Shown piece by piece: positions 6,440 through 15,293 of a stretch of 64,000 nt of DNA (the first letter of the stretch is position 1; each line of letters opens with the position of its first letter). Under the pieces are notes generated by a model. The model did not search any database and was not told the DNA's origin. It worked only from the letters and a program-made list of their open reading frames with translations. A program made the translations under genes and the position numbers. This stretch comes from Candidatus Saccharimonadota bacterium. Its GTDB lineage: Bacteria > Patescibacteriota > Saccharimonadia > Saccharimonadales > Saccharimonadaceae. Where the stretch lies: assembly GCA_030445245.1 (NCBI GenBank), contig JAUCSD010000001.1, forward strand, positions 434,001-498,000. The letters are read 5' to 3'.

Positions 6440-8959
6440 ACCGTTTCTCGACTTATCGACCAATTCGTTCCCAAGCACTACCAATTAACTCTTACTCACG
6501 ACCGCAAAAACCGCACGTTTACTGGTTCCGTGAGCATCAATGGTACGTCACCAATGAGTACCGGACAGGTTGTCGTTCACGCCAAAGATCTCGTCATCGA
6601 ATCAGCGACGCTCGATGGTAAGCAAGCGAACGTGACGACCGGAGAAAATGACGAGTTGATAATCACCCACCACGATATCAATGAGGGTCGACATATTGTC
6701 GTTATTAGCTTCAGTGGCCGCATCACAGATTCAATGCATGGCCTCTACCCCTGCTACTACGAACATGAAGGAGCGAAGAAAGAACTTCTTGCAACCCAGT
6801 TTGAAAGCCACCATGCTCGTGAGGTTTTTCCATGTATTGACGAGCCTGAGGCTAAAGCGACATTTGAGCTTATCCTGACAACCGAGCCAGAAGTGACCGT
6901 ACTTAGCAACATGCCAATAAAGCAGCAACGACTTGAAAGCAATCAGCTTGTCACCTTCTTTGAAACGACTCCACGAATGAGCACCTACCTACTCGCCTGG
7001 GTTGTTGGAGAGCTTCACCGTAAAACCGCTATCACAAAGGGCGGCGTAGAGGTTAATGTTTGGGCTACCCCAGCGCAGTCACTCGAAAGCCTCGACTACG
7101 CGCTTGATTTCGCCGTTCGCTCAATCGATTTCTTTGATGACTATTTCGGAGAGCCGTACCCACTACCTAAATCTGACCATGTCGCCATACCCGATTTTAG
7201 TGCCGGCGCCATGGAAAACTGGGGACTTATCGTGTACCGTGAGGTCGCGCTGTTAGTCGACCCGGTTACAACAGGCATTAGCGGTAAACAGTATGTCGCC
7301 AGCGTCGTGGCGCATGAATTGAGCCATCAATGGTTTGGCAACCTCGTTACAATGAAGTGGTGGAATAACCTTTGGCTAAACGAAAGTTTTGCCAGATTTA
7401 TGGAGTCGTATGCCCCCGACGCCTTGCATCCCGAATGGAATACCTGGCTTGATTTTGCATCCAGTGAAACAATTTCGGCACTTCGTCGTGATAGTCTTGA
7501 GGGGATTCAGCCAGTGCAAACCGAGGTTAATCATCCGGATGAGATTAATACTCTATTCGATCCTGCCATCGTCTATTCAAAAGGTGCTCGACTCCTGCGC
7601 ATGCTTGAAGAGTATATCGGCGCCGATACGTTCCGTGCGGGTCTTGCGGCTTATTTTGCTGCCTACAAGTACGGTAATACAGAGGGTGATGATCTTTGGA
7701 AGATGTTTAGTGCTGCAAGTGATAAGGATATTGCCAGCTTTATGAATGCATGGATTACTCAGTCGGGATATCCCGTTGTTCATGCGACCCAAGTGAGCGA
7801 CCAGCTGACTTTGTCTCAGGAACAATTCTTCGTAGGGCCACATCAGCCCTCGGAAAAACTATGGCCTATTCCCCTTGGAGCCACTGACCCAGACGTACCA
7901 CAGATCCTTACAACCAAGAGCGTGACGGTGACACGATCGCTTGATGAGCCACTCCGTCTGAACGTCGGTGACACGGCGCATTTCATCACCCATTACGACA
8001 CACAGTTACTTAATGATCTCGTGCATCTCCTTCGTAATGGGGAAATGCCACCACTCGATCGGCTTCAATTGCTCAATGAACAGACACTTCTTGCCCGAGG
8101 TGGCGTCATCTCAAGTGCTAGCTTGATCCCATTGCTCGACGCGTATAAGCACGAAACAATTGAGGCCGTATGGAATATCATCAGCCTCACCATTAGTGAA
8201 CTACGAAAATTCGTCGAAACTGATACCGCAGCAGAGTCAAAGCTCCGTGGCCTAGTTGGCGTTCTTGCCCATGAACAATACGAACGCCTCGGCTGGAGCC
8301 AAGTCGCTGAGGAATCGGAGAGCGACACAAAACTCAGGGCAGCCATTATTAGTCTCATGGTTTATAGTGAAGATTCTGAGATTATCGAGACGGCGAAAAA
8401 GCTGTACGAGTCATCATCACTCGACAGTCTTGACCCTGAACTGCGTCCGTTAATTCTGAGCACGGTAGTACGCTACGGTAATGATCCGACGATCATCGAT
8501 ACGCTCCTCGCAGCACATAAAGCAACCCATTCAGCAGAGCTGCGTGAAGATATAGCAAATGCATTGACCTCAACACGCGATAAGGAGATCATAACACGTC
8601 TACTTGGTCTTATTTCCGATAGTAGTATTGTCCGATCTCAGGACATGACACACTGGCTCATATGGCTCCTTCGCAATCGTGATGGGAGAGAACTTGCCTG
8701 GCAATGGCTCCAGGACAACTGGTCATTCATTGAACGAACCTTTGGTAGTGATAAGAGCTACGATGCATTTCCAAAATACGCCGCAAGCTTTCTTGCCACC
8801 CGTACACAACTTGAAGAATATAAATCTTTCTTTACCCCGATGCTTACCAACCCTGCTCTCGCTCGTGTTATCACCATTGGCCTCAGTGAGATCGAGGGCC
8901 GAGTTGCCCTAATCGAACAAGACAGCGAAGCGGTTCACGCTGAACTGGCTAAGCTTTAG
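6434..8959 (+). CDS. pepN: M1-family zinc aminopeptidase
   Basis: An 841-residue gluzincin aminopeptidase. The exopeptidase motif GAMENWG is near residue 258, the zinc site HELSHQWFGN near 293, and the third ligand in NESFARF near 316; a catalytic Tyr region and a long HEAT-like ERAP1_C C-terminus follow. No signal peptide is visible, so it is cytoplasmic or exported by an unknown route. It trims N-terminal residues from peptides, fitting amino-acid recycling or scavenging. Start at 6434: TACAAT lies 6 nt upstream and no Shine-Dalgarno exists. Its last 11 bases overlap the 3' end of convergent rnhB. Confidence 0.95.
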   Translation: MQTVSRLIDQFVPKHYQLTLTHDRKNRTFTGSVSINGTSPMSTGQVVVHAKDLVIESATLDGKQANVTTGENDELIITHHDINEGRHIVVISFSGRITDSMHGLYPCYYEHEGAKKELLATQFESHHAREVFPCIDEPEAKATFELILTTEPEVTVLSNMPIKQQRLESNQLVTFFETTPRMSTYLLAWVVGELHRKTAITKGGVEVNVWATPAQSLESLDYALDFAVRSIDFFDDYFGEPYPLPKSDHVAIPDFSAGAMENWGLIVYREVALLVDPVTTGISGKQYVASVVAHELSHQWFGNLVTMKWWNNLWLNESFARFMESYAPDALHPEWNTWLDFASSETISALRRDSLEGIQPVQTEVNHPDEINTLFDPAIVYSKGARLLRMLEEYIGADTFRAGLAAYFAAYKYGNTEGDDLWKMFSAASDKDIASFMNAWITQSGYPVVHATQVSDQLTLSQEQFFVGPHQPSEKLWPIPLGATDPDVPQILTTKSVTVTRSLDEPLRLNVGDTAHFITHYDTQLLNDLVHLLRNGEMPPLDRLQLLNEQTLLARGGVISSASLIPLLDAYKHETIEAVWNIISLTISELRKFVETDTAAESKLRGLVGVLAHEQYERLGWSQVAEESESDTKLRAAIISLMVYSEDSEIIETAKKLYESSSLDSLDPELRPLILSTVVRYGNDPTIIDTLLAAHKATHSAELREDIANALTSTRDKEIITRLLGLISDSSIVRSQDMTHWLIWLLRNRDGRELAWQWLQDNWSFIERTFGSDKSYDAFPKYAASFLATRTQLEEYKSFFTPMLTNPALARVITIGLSEIEGRVALIEQDSEAVHAELAKL

Positions 8960-9545
8960 TTTTAGCATAATATGAATTATCTGGTACGGATGTATCACGA
9001 TACCTACGCAGCGGCGCGAATGATAACCGATGCAACGGCGATACGCCCAATGTTTCAATAGCCGCTCGATGCGCCGCCGTCCCATAGCCTACGTGTCCGG
9101 TAAACATATACCCCGGAAATACCTCATCGAGGTGTTTCATATAGTTATCCCTGGCTACTTTAGCAACAATTGAGGCTGCCGAGACACTGGGGATGAGTAG
9201 ATCAGCTTTTGGTAGCAACGTCACTCGTGGGTCATCGATAAGCGCAATCGTCCCGTCAATAATGATCTCCGTATAGTCCGGTCGAATGTGAGCCAGCGCC
9301 CGACGTGAAGCGAGCTTCAAGGCTGCGCTGAGGCCAATGGTATCGATTTGTTTTGCACTCACCCAACCGAGTCCAATCGCAAGTGCTTGCTGTCGAATCT
9401 GGATGTCGAGCGCTTCCCGTTGCTTCCTGGTAAGTTTTTTGCTGTCAGTAAGACCTGGAATCGATGCATCACCAAGCAGTACTGCACCGACCACCATCGG
9501 TCCGGCCCACGCTCCGCGTCCTACCTCGTCAATACCAACAATCAT
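8949..9545 (-). CDS. rnhB: Ribonuclease HII
   Basis: A 198-residue enzyme that removes ribonucleotides from DNA and RNA:DNA hybrids. Catalytic acidic residues are in MIVGIDEVGRGAWAGP (D and E) and IIIDGTIAL, with SIVAKVARDNYM as the usual C-terminal helix motif. The ATG at 9545 is used rather than an upstream one because an extended -10, TGATACCAT, ends 7 nt before it and the family normally begins directly at this motif. Convergent overlap with pepN. Confidence 0.95.
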   Translation of the reverse strand: MIVGIDEVGRGAWAGPMVVGAVLLGDASIPGLTDSKKLTRKQREALDIQIRQQALAIGLGWVSAKQIDTIGLSAALKLASRRALAHIRPDYTEIIIDGTIALIDDPRVTLLPKADLLIPSVSAASIVAKVARDNYMKHLDEVFPGYMFTGHVGYGTAAHRAAIETLGVSPLHRLSFAPLRRYRDTSVPDNSYYAKTKA

Positions 9546-9629
9546 ATATGCTATGGTATCACGATATATTCTATTCATCCGCGCATTGATGAATCAAATC
9601 TCCTCAGGTTATCCCGACTGACGAACTGG

Positions 9630-9671
9630 CATGATAGAGTCGCGCTGGCTCGTCAGCGGGATTCTATCATG
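9630..9671. terminator. Orphan hairpin resembling the small-gene terminators
   Basis: Perfect 9-bp stem CATGATAGA / TCTATCATG. Its right arm context GCGGGATTCT resembles the 3' hairpin of the gene at 10248-10574, but no plus-strand gene lies before it. A second pairing, CTGACGA (9618-9624) with TCGTCAG (9650-9656), interleaves with it. There is no clear T-tract, so terminator function is uncertain; an operator for rnhB is an alternative. Confidence 0.45.
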
Positions 9672-9705
9672 TTACTACTTAGACAATCTCTCAATTGAAC
9701 ATACA

Positions 9706-9734
9706 TTGACGAGCAATCCCGGTAATGCTACGCT
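9706..9734 (+). promoter_or_regulatory. Promoter of small paralogue 1
   Basis: TTGACG, 17-nt spacer, TACGCT preceded by TGC (extended -10). It shares TTGACGAG and the downstream ACCTTGAG-like leader with the next unit. Confidence 0.65.
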
Positions 9735-9773
9735 TTACTTGACCTTGAGAATCTGATTCGCAAAGGAGCCATC

Positions 9774-10094
9774 GTGCCTGAACGTAAGATGAGACTGCCA
9801 AGTGACACCGTACTGGTGCGACGCCTCAGGGGAGTCGGTCACTCGTCGTATGCCATCAAGCATCTTCATCCGCGCATCATCGAAGAGCTGAGAGCCGGCG
9901 AAGGTGCCCTCACTGCAGGAGTCATCATCGCACGTATCATCAACGCGATCGAGGACTACTCGAGATACAACTATCCCCTCTCTCCACGCCAGATGAGCAT
10001 ATGGCTAGAGCTCTATCTTCGAGCTGTGATCACAGACTCGAGGATCCGGGCCCAGGCACTGCGGATACTCATCCAAAGTCATGCCCCCGAGTAG
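9774..10094 (+). CDS. Small protein of unknown function, paralogue pair member 1
   Basis: A 106-residue soluble, mostly helical protein starting at GTG 6 nt after AAGGAG. It shares with the next gene the pattern RRLR...LHP.I.EEL.AGEG.L..VII and, at the C-terminus, W...YL.A.ITD..I..QAL, so the two are clear paralogues from tandem duplication. Own promoter and hairpin terminator make it a single-gene unit. Codons are GC-richer than in the flanking genes. I recognise no family and propose no function. Confidence 0.72.
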   Translation: MPERKMRLPSDTVLVRRLRGVGHSSYAIKHLHPRIIEELRAGEGALTAGVIIARIINAIEDYSRYNYPLSPRQMSIWLELYLRAVITDSRIRAQALRILIQSHAPE

Positions 10095-10100
10095 TCGTGC

Positions 10101-10144
10101 AAGATAGGATTCTGCTGCTACTCGGTGGGTCTTATCTTATTTTG
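10101..10144 (+). terminator. Terminator of small paralogue 1
   Basis: AAGATAGGA pairs with TCTTATCTT (one G-U) around a 20-nt loop, followed by ATTTTG. Confidence 0.65.
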
Positions 10145-10176
10145 CCATAACCTTATACCTATAAGCGAACGATGAA

Positions 10177-10205
10177 TTGACGAGTCATATTGAGCGTGTT
10201 AGTCT
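10177..10205 (+). promoter_or_regulatory. Promoter of small paralogue 2
   Basis: TTGACG, 17-nt spacer, TAGTCT with TGT before it. Same layout as the promoter of the preceding paralogue. Confidence 0.6.
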
Positions 10206-10247
10206 TTAACTAACCTTGAGGGTTCAATCCATTCAGGAGTTGAGACG

Positions 10248-10574
10248 GTGAATAGTCAGAAGAAATTCAAACTGCCAAACGACGCCGAGCTGGCTCGACG
10301 TCTTCGCATCGCCGACAATCGGCCAGAGATTGTCAAGAATCTTCACCCACTCATCGTCGAAGAGCTGAAGGCTGGCGAAGGCGTTCTTAGCTCGGCAGTC
10401 ATCATCTTACACCTAGCTAGCGCATTCGAGCGCTACGCGCCAGACAACACTCTTTCGATGATCCGCACCAAGAGTGAGTGGATGGATCGCTACCTCAAGG
10501 CTCTGATCACCGATCGGGAGATCCTGAGTCAAGCACTCGGACACTCTGATCAAGGTCGTCGTGCCCGCCGATAG
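10248..10574 (+). CDS. Small protein of unknown function, paralogue pair member 2
   Basis: A 108-residue paralogue of the gene at 9774. GTG start, 8 nt after AGGAG. Shared residues include LRPND-type start, RRLR, LHPLIVEELKAGEG, VII and the C-terminal YLKALITDREILSQAL. It ends in an Arg-rich tail. Like its partner it stands alone between its own promoter and a structured 3' end. Function unknown. Confidence 0.72.
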   Translation: MNSQKKFKLPNDAELARRLRIADNRPEIVKNLHPLIVEELKAGEGVLSSAVIILHLASAFERYAPDNTLSMIRTKSEWMDRYLKALITDREILSQALGHSDQGRRARR

Positions 10575-10575
10575 G

Positions 10576-10622
10576 ATGGCGAGAGGTCTCGCTTTCTTCG
10601 GCGGGATTCTCTCATCGCCATA
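10576..10622 (+). terminator. 3' hairpin of small paralogue 2
   Basis: GATGGCGA-GAG pairs with CTC-TCATCGCCAT around an inner structured loop containing GCGGGATTCT. No T-tract follows directly; the bidirectional terminator at 10626 comes next. Confidence 0.5.
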
Positions 10623-10625
10623 TCT

Positions 10626-10659
10626 AAAACAACCCCGATATAGTATCGGGGTTGTTTTT
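10626..10659. terminator. Bidirectional terminator between small paralogue 2 and rplS
   Basis: AAAACAACCCCGATA / TATCGGGGTTGTTTT is a perfect 15-bp stem with a 3-nt loop, with T-tracts usable on both strands. Confidence 0.88.
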
Positions 10660-10672
10660 AAAGAAACGAGAA

Positions 10673-11104
10673 TTATTTAGTTTCGGTTGGTTCAGTTGTT
10701 TCTGTTTGGGCTTCAGCTTCAGGTGTTTCAACATTGTTGATACCTTCACGGTCGAAGTTTTTAGCAACAAGACGAGCACTCTTACCGCTACGGTTGCGGA
10801 GAAATGAAAGATAGTTACGGCGAACCTTAGCACGACGGACTACTTCTACCTTGTCAACTAGGGGGCTGTGAAGCAAAAAGCTCTTCTCAACACCAACACC
10901 ACTCGTAATTTTACGAACGGTAATACGTGACGTGTGTGAATTTTTGTTATCGGTACGGATAACAACGCCTTCAAAGATCTGGATACGTTCTTTAGCGCCT
11001 TCTTTAATTTTTTGGTGAACACGAACCGTGTCACCGCTGCGGACGTCAACGACGGCTGACTTCTTCTGCTCGTCATTAACTTTTTGGATTAGTGCAAAAC
11101 TCAT
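10673..11104 (-). CDS. rplS: 50S ribosomal protein L19
   Basis: A 143-residue L19. The core (about residues 12-115) shows the signatures GDTVRVHQKIKEGAKERIQIFEGVVI, ITVRKITSGVGVEKSFLLHSP and VRRAKVRRNYLSFLR. The last ~20 residues form an acidic Glu/Thr-rich tail (EAEAQTETTEPTETK) not usual in L19. It acts in the 30S-50S interface. Monocistronic here, with its own extended -10 promoter and terminator. Confidence 0.96.
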   Translation of the reverse strand: MSFALIQKVNDEQKKSAVVDVRSGDTVRVHQKIKEGAKERIQIFEGVVIRTDNKNSHTSRITVRKITSGVGVEKSFLLHSPLVDKVEVVRRAKVRRNYLSFLRNRSGKSARLVAKNFDREGINNVETPEAEAQTETTEPTETK

Positions 11105-11148
11105 TATTCTCTCGCTTTACTCGTTTATATGAATACAATCAGTTACCT

Positions 11149-11177
11149 ACTATACCAGATCACTCTCTATTTTTAAA
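11149..11177 (-). promoter_or_regulatory. rplS promoter
   Basis: TTTAAA, 17-nt spacer, TGG-TATAGT extended -10. A 14-bp palindrome TTTAGCATGCTAAA (11192-11205) lies just upstream. Confidence 0.6.
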
Positions 11178-11216
11178 GGGGTTTGACGCATTTTAGCATG
11201 CTAAACAGCACTATGA

Positions 11217-11855
11217 CTACAATCGGTTAACTTGTTCGAGGATTTTGAGTGGATATAATAGAAATTCATCATGTTGGCCCTCGAGATTTTCATGCACAAT
11301 CGCTCCATACCGACGAGCCATATCCACGTGCACGTGCCGGGCAGATTTTGGATAGAGTACATCGTGATCCATAAAGCCCAAGGTAACTGTTGCACCTCGA
11401 TTGATCATCTTCACGGCAAGCTGCGCCGGATCAAATCGACGCACTCGCATCACTTGGCCCAAGTTATACCTAGGCTGCCGCACATGCTCACGAAAGACTC
11501 GCTTGTGATAGGCTTGTATTTTTTGCGCCCGCTCTTCCTTCAAATACCCACTTCTCATCAGCGATACGGTTTTAGCTAGCGTCCGCCATGCTATAACTAG
11601 CAATGGCCCGGGAACTGGCGGTGCTATGGCAATGATTTCTTTGGGTGTCATATCTTCACAGAGCAACAGACCTGCTGAATGCGTGATAACAATCCCATCA
11701 CGAACAATTTGAGAAATTTCGGCCAAATTCTGTTGCGCCTCACTAAATGACACGCCAATGACAGGCTGGTCATAATGCTCAGAAAGCTCATCAGCCACAA
11801 GGTCAACCTGTAAACGATTACTACCGAAACCGCCAATAAAAACTAGTTGTGCCAT
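11217..11855 (-). CDS. Alpha/beta-hydrolase-fold protein
   Basis: A 212-residue protein with an N-terminal beta strand and Gly turn (LVFIGGFGSN), a nucleophile elbow THSAG (variant of G-x-S-x-G), a candidate acid in FMDHDVLYP and a candidate His in EGQHDEFLLYP, in the correct order for a hydrolase triad. No signal peptide. The substrate is unknown; a lipase/esterase or an acyl hydrolase role is possible. A putative -10 box lies close to the ATG and no Shine-Dalgarno site is present. Downstream of pilB on the same strand with a 35-nt gap, so possibly co-transcribed. Confidence 0.7.
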   Translation of the reverse strand: MAQLVFIGGFGSNRLQVDLVADELSEHYDQPVIGVSFSEAQQNLAEISQIVRDGIVITHSAGLLLCEDMTPKEIIAIAPPVPGPLLVIAWRTLAKTVSLMRSGYLKEERAQKIQAYHKRVFREHVRQPRYNLGQVMRVRRFDPAQLAVKMINRGATVTLGFMDHDVLYPKSARHVHVDMARRYGAIVHENLEGQHDEFLLYPLKILEQVNRL

Positions 11856-11890
11856 AGGATTACTATTATCGTCACTATGATAAGATTTGT

Positions 11891-13537
11891 CTAGATGACC
11901 CGGTTGATCTCTTCGAGGGTCGTTTCACCTCGGAGCGCCGCGAGAACCCCGACCTGCAGAAGAGTCAACATCCCGCCACGAGTTGCAGCTTCTTCAATAA
12001 CCTCAGTATGAATATCTTTGACATCACCTCGAAGGAATTTTTGAATGTCTTCTGTTACGACCATCTGCTCCATGATAACCACACGACCTTTGTATCCAAA
12101 TGGAACATCGTCTGTGCTGACAGGACGCCATAGCTTGAAATTATCAAGGTCGGGCTTTTCTACGTCATCTGGTAGATTTTTGAGAACGTCTCGCACATAC
12201 TGGCGCGTGGCCTCGTCGGGTTCATACTCTTCCTTTGAGGCATCATGCAGACGCCGCACAAGACGTTGGGCGATAAGCAGACGGATTGCTGAGCTAAAGA
12301 TTGGGTTAACGCCAATGAGATCAATCATACGGCTAAAGGCCGCACTCGTTGAGTTGGCGTGAAAGCTGGAAAGTACAAGATGTCCCGTAATCGATGCCTG
12401 GATTGCAGTCCTTGCAGTATCCTGGTCACGGATCTCACCGACCATCACAACATCAGGGTCAAGTCGGAGGACTGCACGCAAACCATCGGCAAATGTTTGA
12501 CCGCCCGTAGTGTCGATAGGAATCTGTGAAATACCACTCAGCCCATACTCGACTGGATCTTCAAGAGTAATCAGTTTACGATCGGATGTATTGAGTGCAT
12601 TGAGAATGCTATAGAGTGTAGTCGACTTACCCGAACCAGTCGGTCCCACCATGAGAACCATGCCGCGAGGATGGCTAATGATCTCATCGATCTCCTTACG
12701 TTGCCTGGCAGGAATACCTAATAGATCAAGGTTCAGGAGACTTTCGTCGAAGTTAAAAAGACGAAGCACCGCGTCTTGGCCATACATGGTCGGTACGGTC
12801 TCTACACGTATGTTGAGCAGGTGGGTTGCATCGTCCCGAGTAATTTCTTTCTGGATGTGACCAGATTGAGGTTGAGAGGCTGCCGTAGAGATATTAGCTC
12901 GAGAACCCAGCTCGCCCATGATAATACGATATCGGTCTTTTTCAAGCTCGGCAACTGGGTGTAGCGCGCCATCAATACGCATACGAATTCGAATAAAGGC
13001 GCGTTCATTCTCAATATGAATGTCGCTGGCACCGAGTTTATCAGCCTGATTGATGAGATAATCGAATACCTGGTCACTACCGACCGAGTTAAGTGTCTTA
13101 CTTACCTGTGTAATCGTTTCGCTATCACCCTCTTTAGCGATTTCGATATCATCGTAGATAACTTTTTTCGGCGGATCATAGCGATTCATGAAGGCTTTGA
13201 AGCCACTACCGCTAATGAGCAAGAATTGAGTGTTACTACCGTGTTCGGTATAATTTGTTTCCATTTCGCGAATAAGTGACTGCGGTGTTTGGCTTGTTAC
13301 ACCAAAACGATAGGGTTCAGTACCACCTCCTGACATAAGAGGAACGATGTAGCCTTTATACATATCAGGAACTTCGAGTATACCGGTCGTAAGCGGTAAT
13401 GTCTTTTCAATTTCACGAGTATCGAGATATTGAAGGCCTAAGATGGCCGCGCGTTTTTGGGTGGATTTCTCATCTTCTTCGCGCCGATGCTGTTGAATTC
13501 TGTCTTCGTCCATTACATGTATGTTATCAGAAAACAT
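11891..13537 (-). CDS. pilB: GspE/PilB-family secretion or pilus assembly ATPase
   Basis: A 548-residue hexameric ATPase powering type IV pilus extension or type II-like secretion. Walker A GPTGSGKSTTLYSIL, Asp box ITLEDPVEYG, Walker B region LDPDVVMVGEIRD and His box GHLVLSSFHAN are all present. The zinc-binding Cys tetrad often found near the C-terminal third is absent. Start at 13537 (MFSDNIHVMDEDR): TATAAA lies 6 nt upstream; the longer frame would cross the divergent promoter. No other pilus gene is nearby. Type IV pili are common in Saccharibacteria and related to host contact. Confidence 0.92.
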   Translation of the reverse strand: MFSDNIHVMDEDRIQQHRREEDEKSTQKRAAILGLQYLDTREIEKTLPLTTGILEVPDMYKGYIVPLMSGGGTEPYRFGVTSQTPQSLIREMETNYTEHGSNTQFLLISGSGFKAFMNRYDPPKKVIYDDIEIAKEGDSETITQVSKTLNSVGSDQVFDYLINQADKLGASDIHIENERAFIRIRMRIDGALHPVAELEKDRYRIIMGELGSRANISTAASQPQSGHIQKEITRDDATHLLNIRVETVPTMYGQDAVLRLFNFDESLLNLDLLGIPARQRKEIDEIISHPRGMVLMVGPTGSGKSTTLYSILNALNTSDRKLITLEDPVEYGLSGISQIPIDTTGGQTFADGLRAVLRLDPDVVMVGEIRDQDTARTAIQASITGHLVLSSFHANSTSAAFSRMIDLIGVNPIFSSAIRLLIAQRLVRRLHDASKEEYEPDEATRQYVRDVLKNLPDDVEKPDLDNFKLWRPVSTDDVPFGYKGRVVIMEQMVVTEDIQKFLRGDVKDIHTEVIEEAATRGGMLTLLQVGVLAALRGETTLEEINRVI

Positions 13538-13543
13538 AAACAT

Positions 13544-13559
13544 TTTATAGTGGTATAAT
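13544..13559. promoter_or_regulatory. Divergent -10 boxes for pilB and the methyltransferase
   Basis: TATAAA (leftward, 6 nt from the pilB ATG) and TATAAT (13554-13559, rightward, 9 nt from the GTG at 13569) are only 4 nt apart. Neither gene has a Shine-Dalgarno site. Confidence 0.6.
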
Positions 13560-13568
13560 CGGTACAAC

Positions 13569-14078
13569 GTGCCGGAGATTATTGTTATTACCCATAATAT
13601 CCGCTCGACGCATAACGTCGGGTCAATTTTTCGTACCTGTGAAGGTTTTGGAGTATCCAAACTCATTCTTAGTGGATATACTCCCTATCCGACAACCAAG
13701 GATGACCCCCGTTTACCTCATATTCGAGACAAGTTAACCACCCAGATTCACAAAACAGCTCTCGATGCTGAGAATCTCGTACCGTTTGAATATCAGGAAG
13801 CTCCTGATATTACCCACTTACGTGCGGAAGGATATACTATTGTCGGCCTTGAACAGGACATGCGTTCAGTACCCCTTAGTACCTACACTCCTCCAGAAAA
13901 GATCGTGCTTTGGCTCGGTGAAGAGGTCGAAGGAATGACCACTGCGCAGCGTGACTTATGTGATGTCCTGGTTGAAATACCCATGCAGGGCCAGAAAGAA
14001 TCTTTTAACGTGAGCGTAGCCTGTGGGATTGCGCTCTATGGCCTAACGGTCGCGGAAGTGAACAAAGACAACACCTGA
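13569..14078 (+). CDS. SpoU/TrmH-family RNA 2'-O-methyltransferase
   Basis: A 169-residue SPOUT enzyme with the three family motifs: N-terminal NIRSTHNVGSIFRTCEGFGV, central IVLWLGEEVEGM and C-terminal IPMQGQKESFNVSVACGIALY. It transfers a methyl group from SAM to a ribose in tRNA or rRNA; target position unknown. GTG start is supported by its position 9 nt after TATAAT and by the motif beginning at residue 10. The 3' end overlaps the convergent CHAP gene by 36 nt. Confidence 0.92.
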   Translation: MPEIIVITHNIRSTHNVGSIFRTCEGFGVSKLILSGYTPYPTTKDDPRLPHIRDKLTTQIHKTALDAENLVPFEYQEAPDITHLRAEGYTIVGLEQDMRSVPLSTYTPPEKIVLWLGEEVEGMTTAQRDLCDVLVEIPMQGQKESFNVSVACGIALYGLTVAEVNKDNT

Positions 14079-15251
14079 TGAAGCGATCTCCATCGTACTG
14101 TACTGACCAGTACCACCAAAGTTGTACTGACTAACCGCTACCCAGCCACCGCCAAGAATAGCTTCAACCAGCATGGCGTGACCAATTGGGGCAAATCCTG
14201 GCGTTGAAGGGAGAATGGCAACCGCACCGACTGAAGGATTGTGATCGACTGTCGCGCCCATCATGCTCGACGTGCTAGATGGCCATTGATTTGCGTTACC
14301 AGCACCCGAGAAGTTCGTGACGTATTTACCATACTGCGTATAGGCAGCCCAAGCGGTGTAGCTCACACATTCTCGGTTGTATAGCCCCCATTGATCCGTA
14401 TAGCTATCTTGATCGCCACATAACGTATAGCCGCCACCGCCACAACCAGAGTTACCACTATAGTTACGGAACTGGAATGAGCCGACCGTACCATAGTTAC
14501 CACCATTGGTAACCCGAGCAAGCGCAGCACGTTGTTGAGCCGCCACTTCTGCCATCTGCGCTCGAGTACTCGCAATTTGGCTTTGGTATGCCGCTTCTTC
14601 GCCCTTTGTCTGATCGAGAAGCTGTTGCTGTTCTGCCTCCTTAGCAGCAAGAGATTCACGCTGAAGTTTCTGATCTTCGAGTACCTTCGTAACTGCCTTT
14701 TGATCAGTTTCAAGTTGAGCTTTGAGCGTCTTTACTGCCGTGATGGTTGAATCAAGTTTCGAACTAACTGAGTTGCGATACTCGTTCCTGTCCATGTAGT
14801 CGCCCACATTCTTACTACTCGCTAGCATTTCAAGAGGCGTGATGCCTTTATCGACATATAAATCGGCAACAATTTTTCCAAGAGCGTCCTGATTATCTGC
14901 AAGCTTTATCTTATTTGCTGCGATATCAGCGGTAAGTTGATCGTACTTTGCCTGAGAAAGGTTAAGTTGTGCTTGGATAGCGTTCTTTTCCTCGGTTAAT
15001 GCAGCGACTGCGGACTCTAGTGAGTCGGCCTGCTTATGGAGTTCGCCCGCTTTAGACTGATACTGGTTGATCTGGTCCTGCAAGGCGTTTATTTGTCCGT
15101 TGTAATCGACAGCATGTACGAGTGAATTTGTTAACTGAAGGGGTGCAGCTATCGATACAATAGCCGCGCAGACACCTAGTGCAATGCGTTTAGAGACGCT
15201 TTTTGGTATAAATACAAATATATTTTTAGTCACTATATTTAACGCTATCAT
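14043..15251 (-). CDS. Secreted coiled-coil CHAP peptidoglycan hydrolase
   Basis: A 402-residue protein with a signal segment (IALGVCAAIVSIAAP, residues 23-37), a long coiled coil from about 50 to 255 as in PcsB/CwlO-type hydrolases, a Gly/Ser linker with GCGGGGYTLCGDQ, and a C-terminal CHAP domain. Catalytic residues are the Cys in RECVSYTAWAA, His in IGHAMLVEA and polar partner in SQYNFGG. It should cleave peptide bonds in peptidoglycan during growth or division, possibly regulated through the coiled coil by an FtsEX-like complex (not in this window). Confidence 0.9.
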   Translation of the reverse strand: MIALNIVTKNIFVFIPKSVSKRIALGVCAAIVSIAAPLQLTNSLVHAVDYNGQINALQDQINQYQSKAGELHKQADSLESAVAALTEEKNAIQAQLNLSQAKYDQLTADIAANKIKLADNQDALGKIVADLYVDKGITPLEMLASSKNVGDYMDRNEYRNSVSSKLDSTITAVKTLKAQLETDQKAVTKVLEDQKLQRESLAAKEAEQQQLLDQTKGEEAAYQSQIASTRAQMAEVAAQQRAALARVTNGGNYGTVGSFQFRNYSGNSGCGGGGYTLCGDQDSYTDQWGLYNRECVSYTAWAAYTQYGKYVTNFSGAGNANQWPSSTSSMMGATVDHNPSVGAVAILPSTPGFAPIGHAMLVEAILGGGWVAVSQYNFGGTGQYSTMEIASSGVVFVHFRDR

Positions 15252-15293
15252 AAGCTTTATACAAGCGCAACGACCCTACCCCATAGACGTTGT

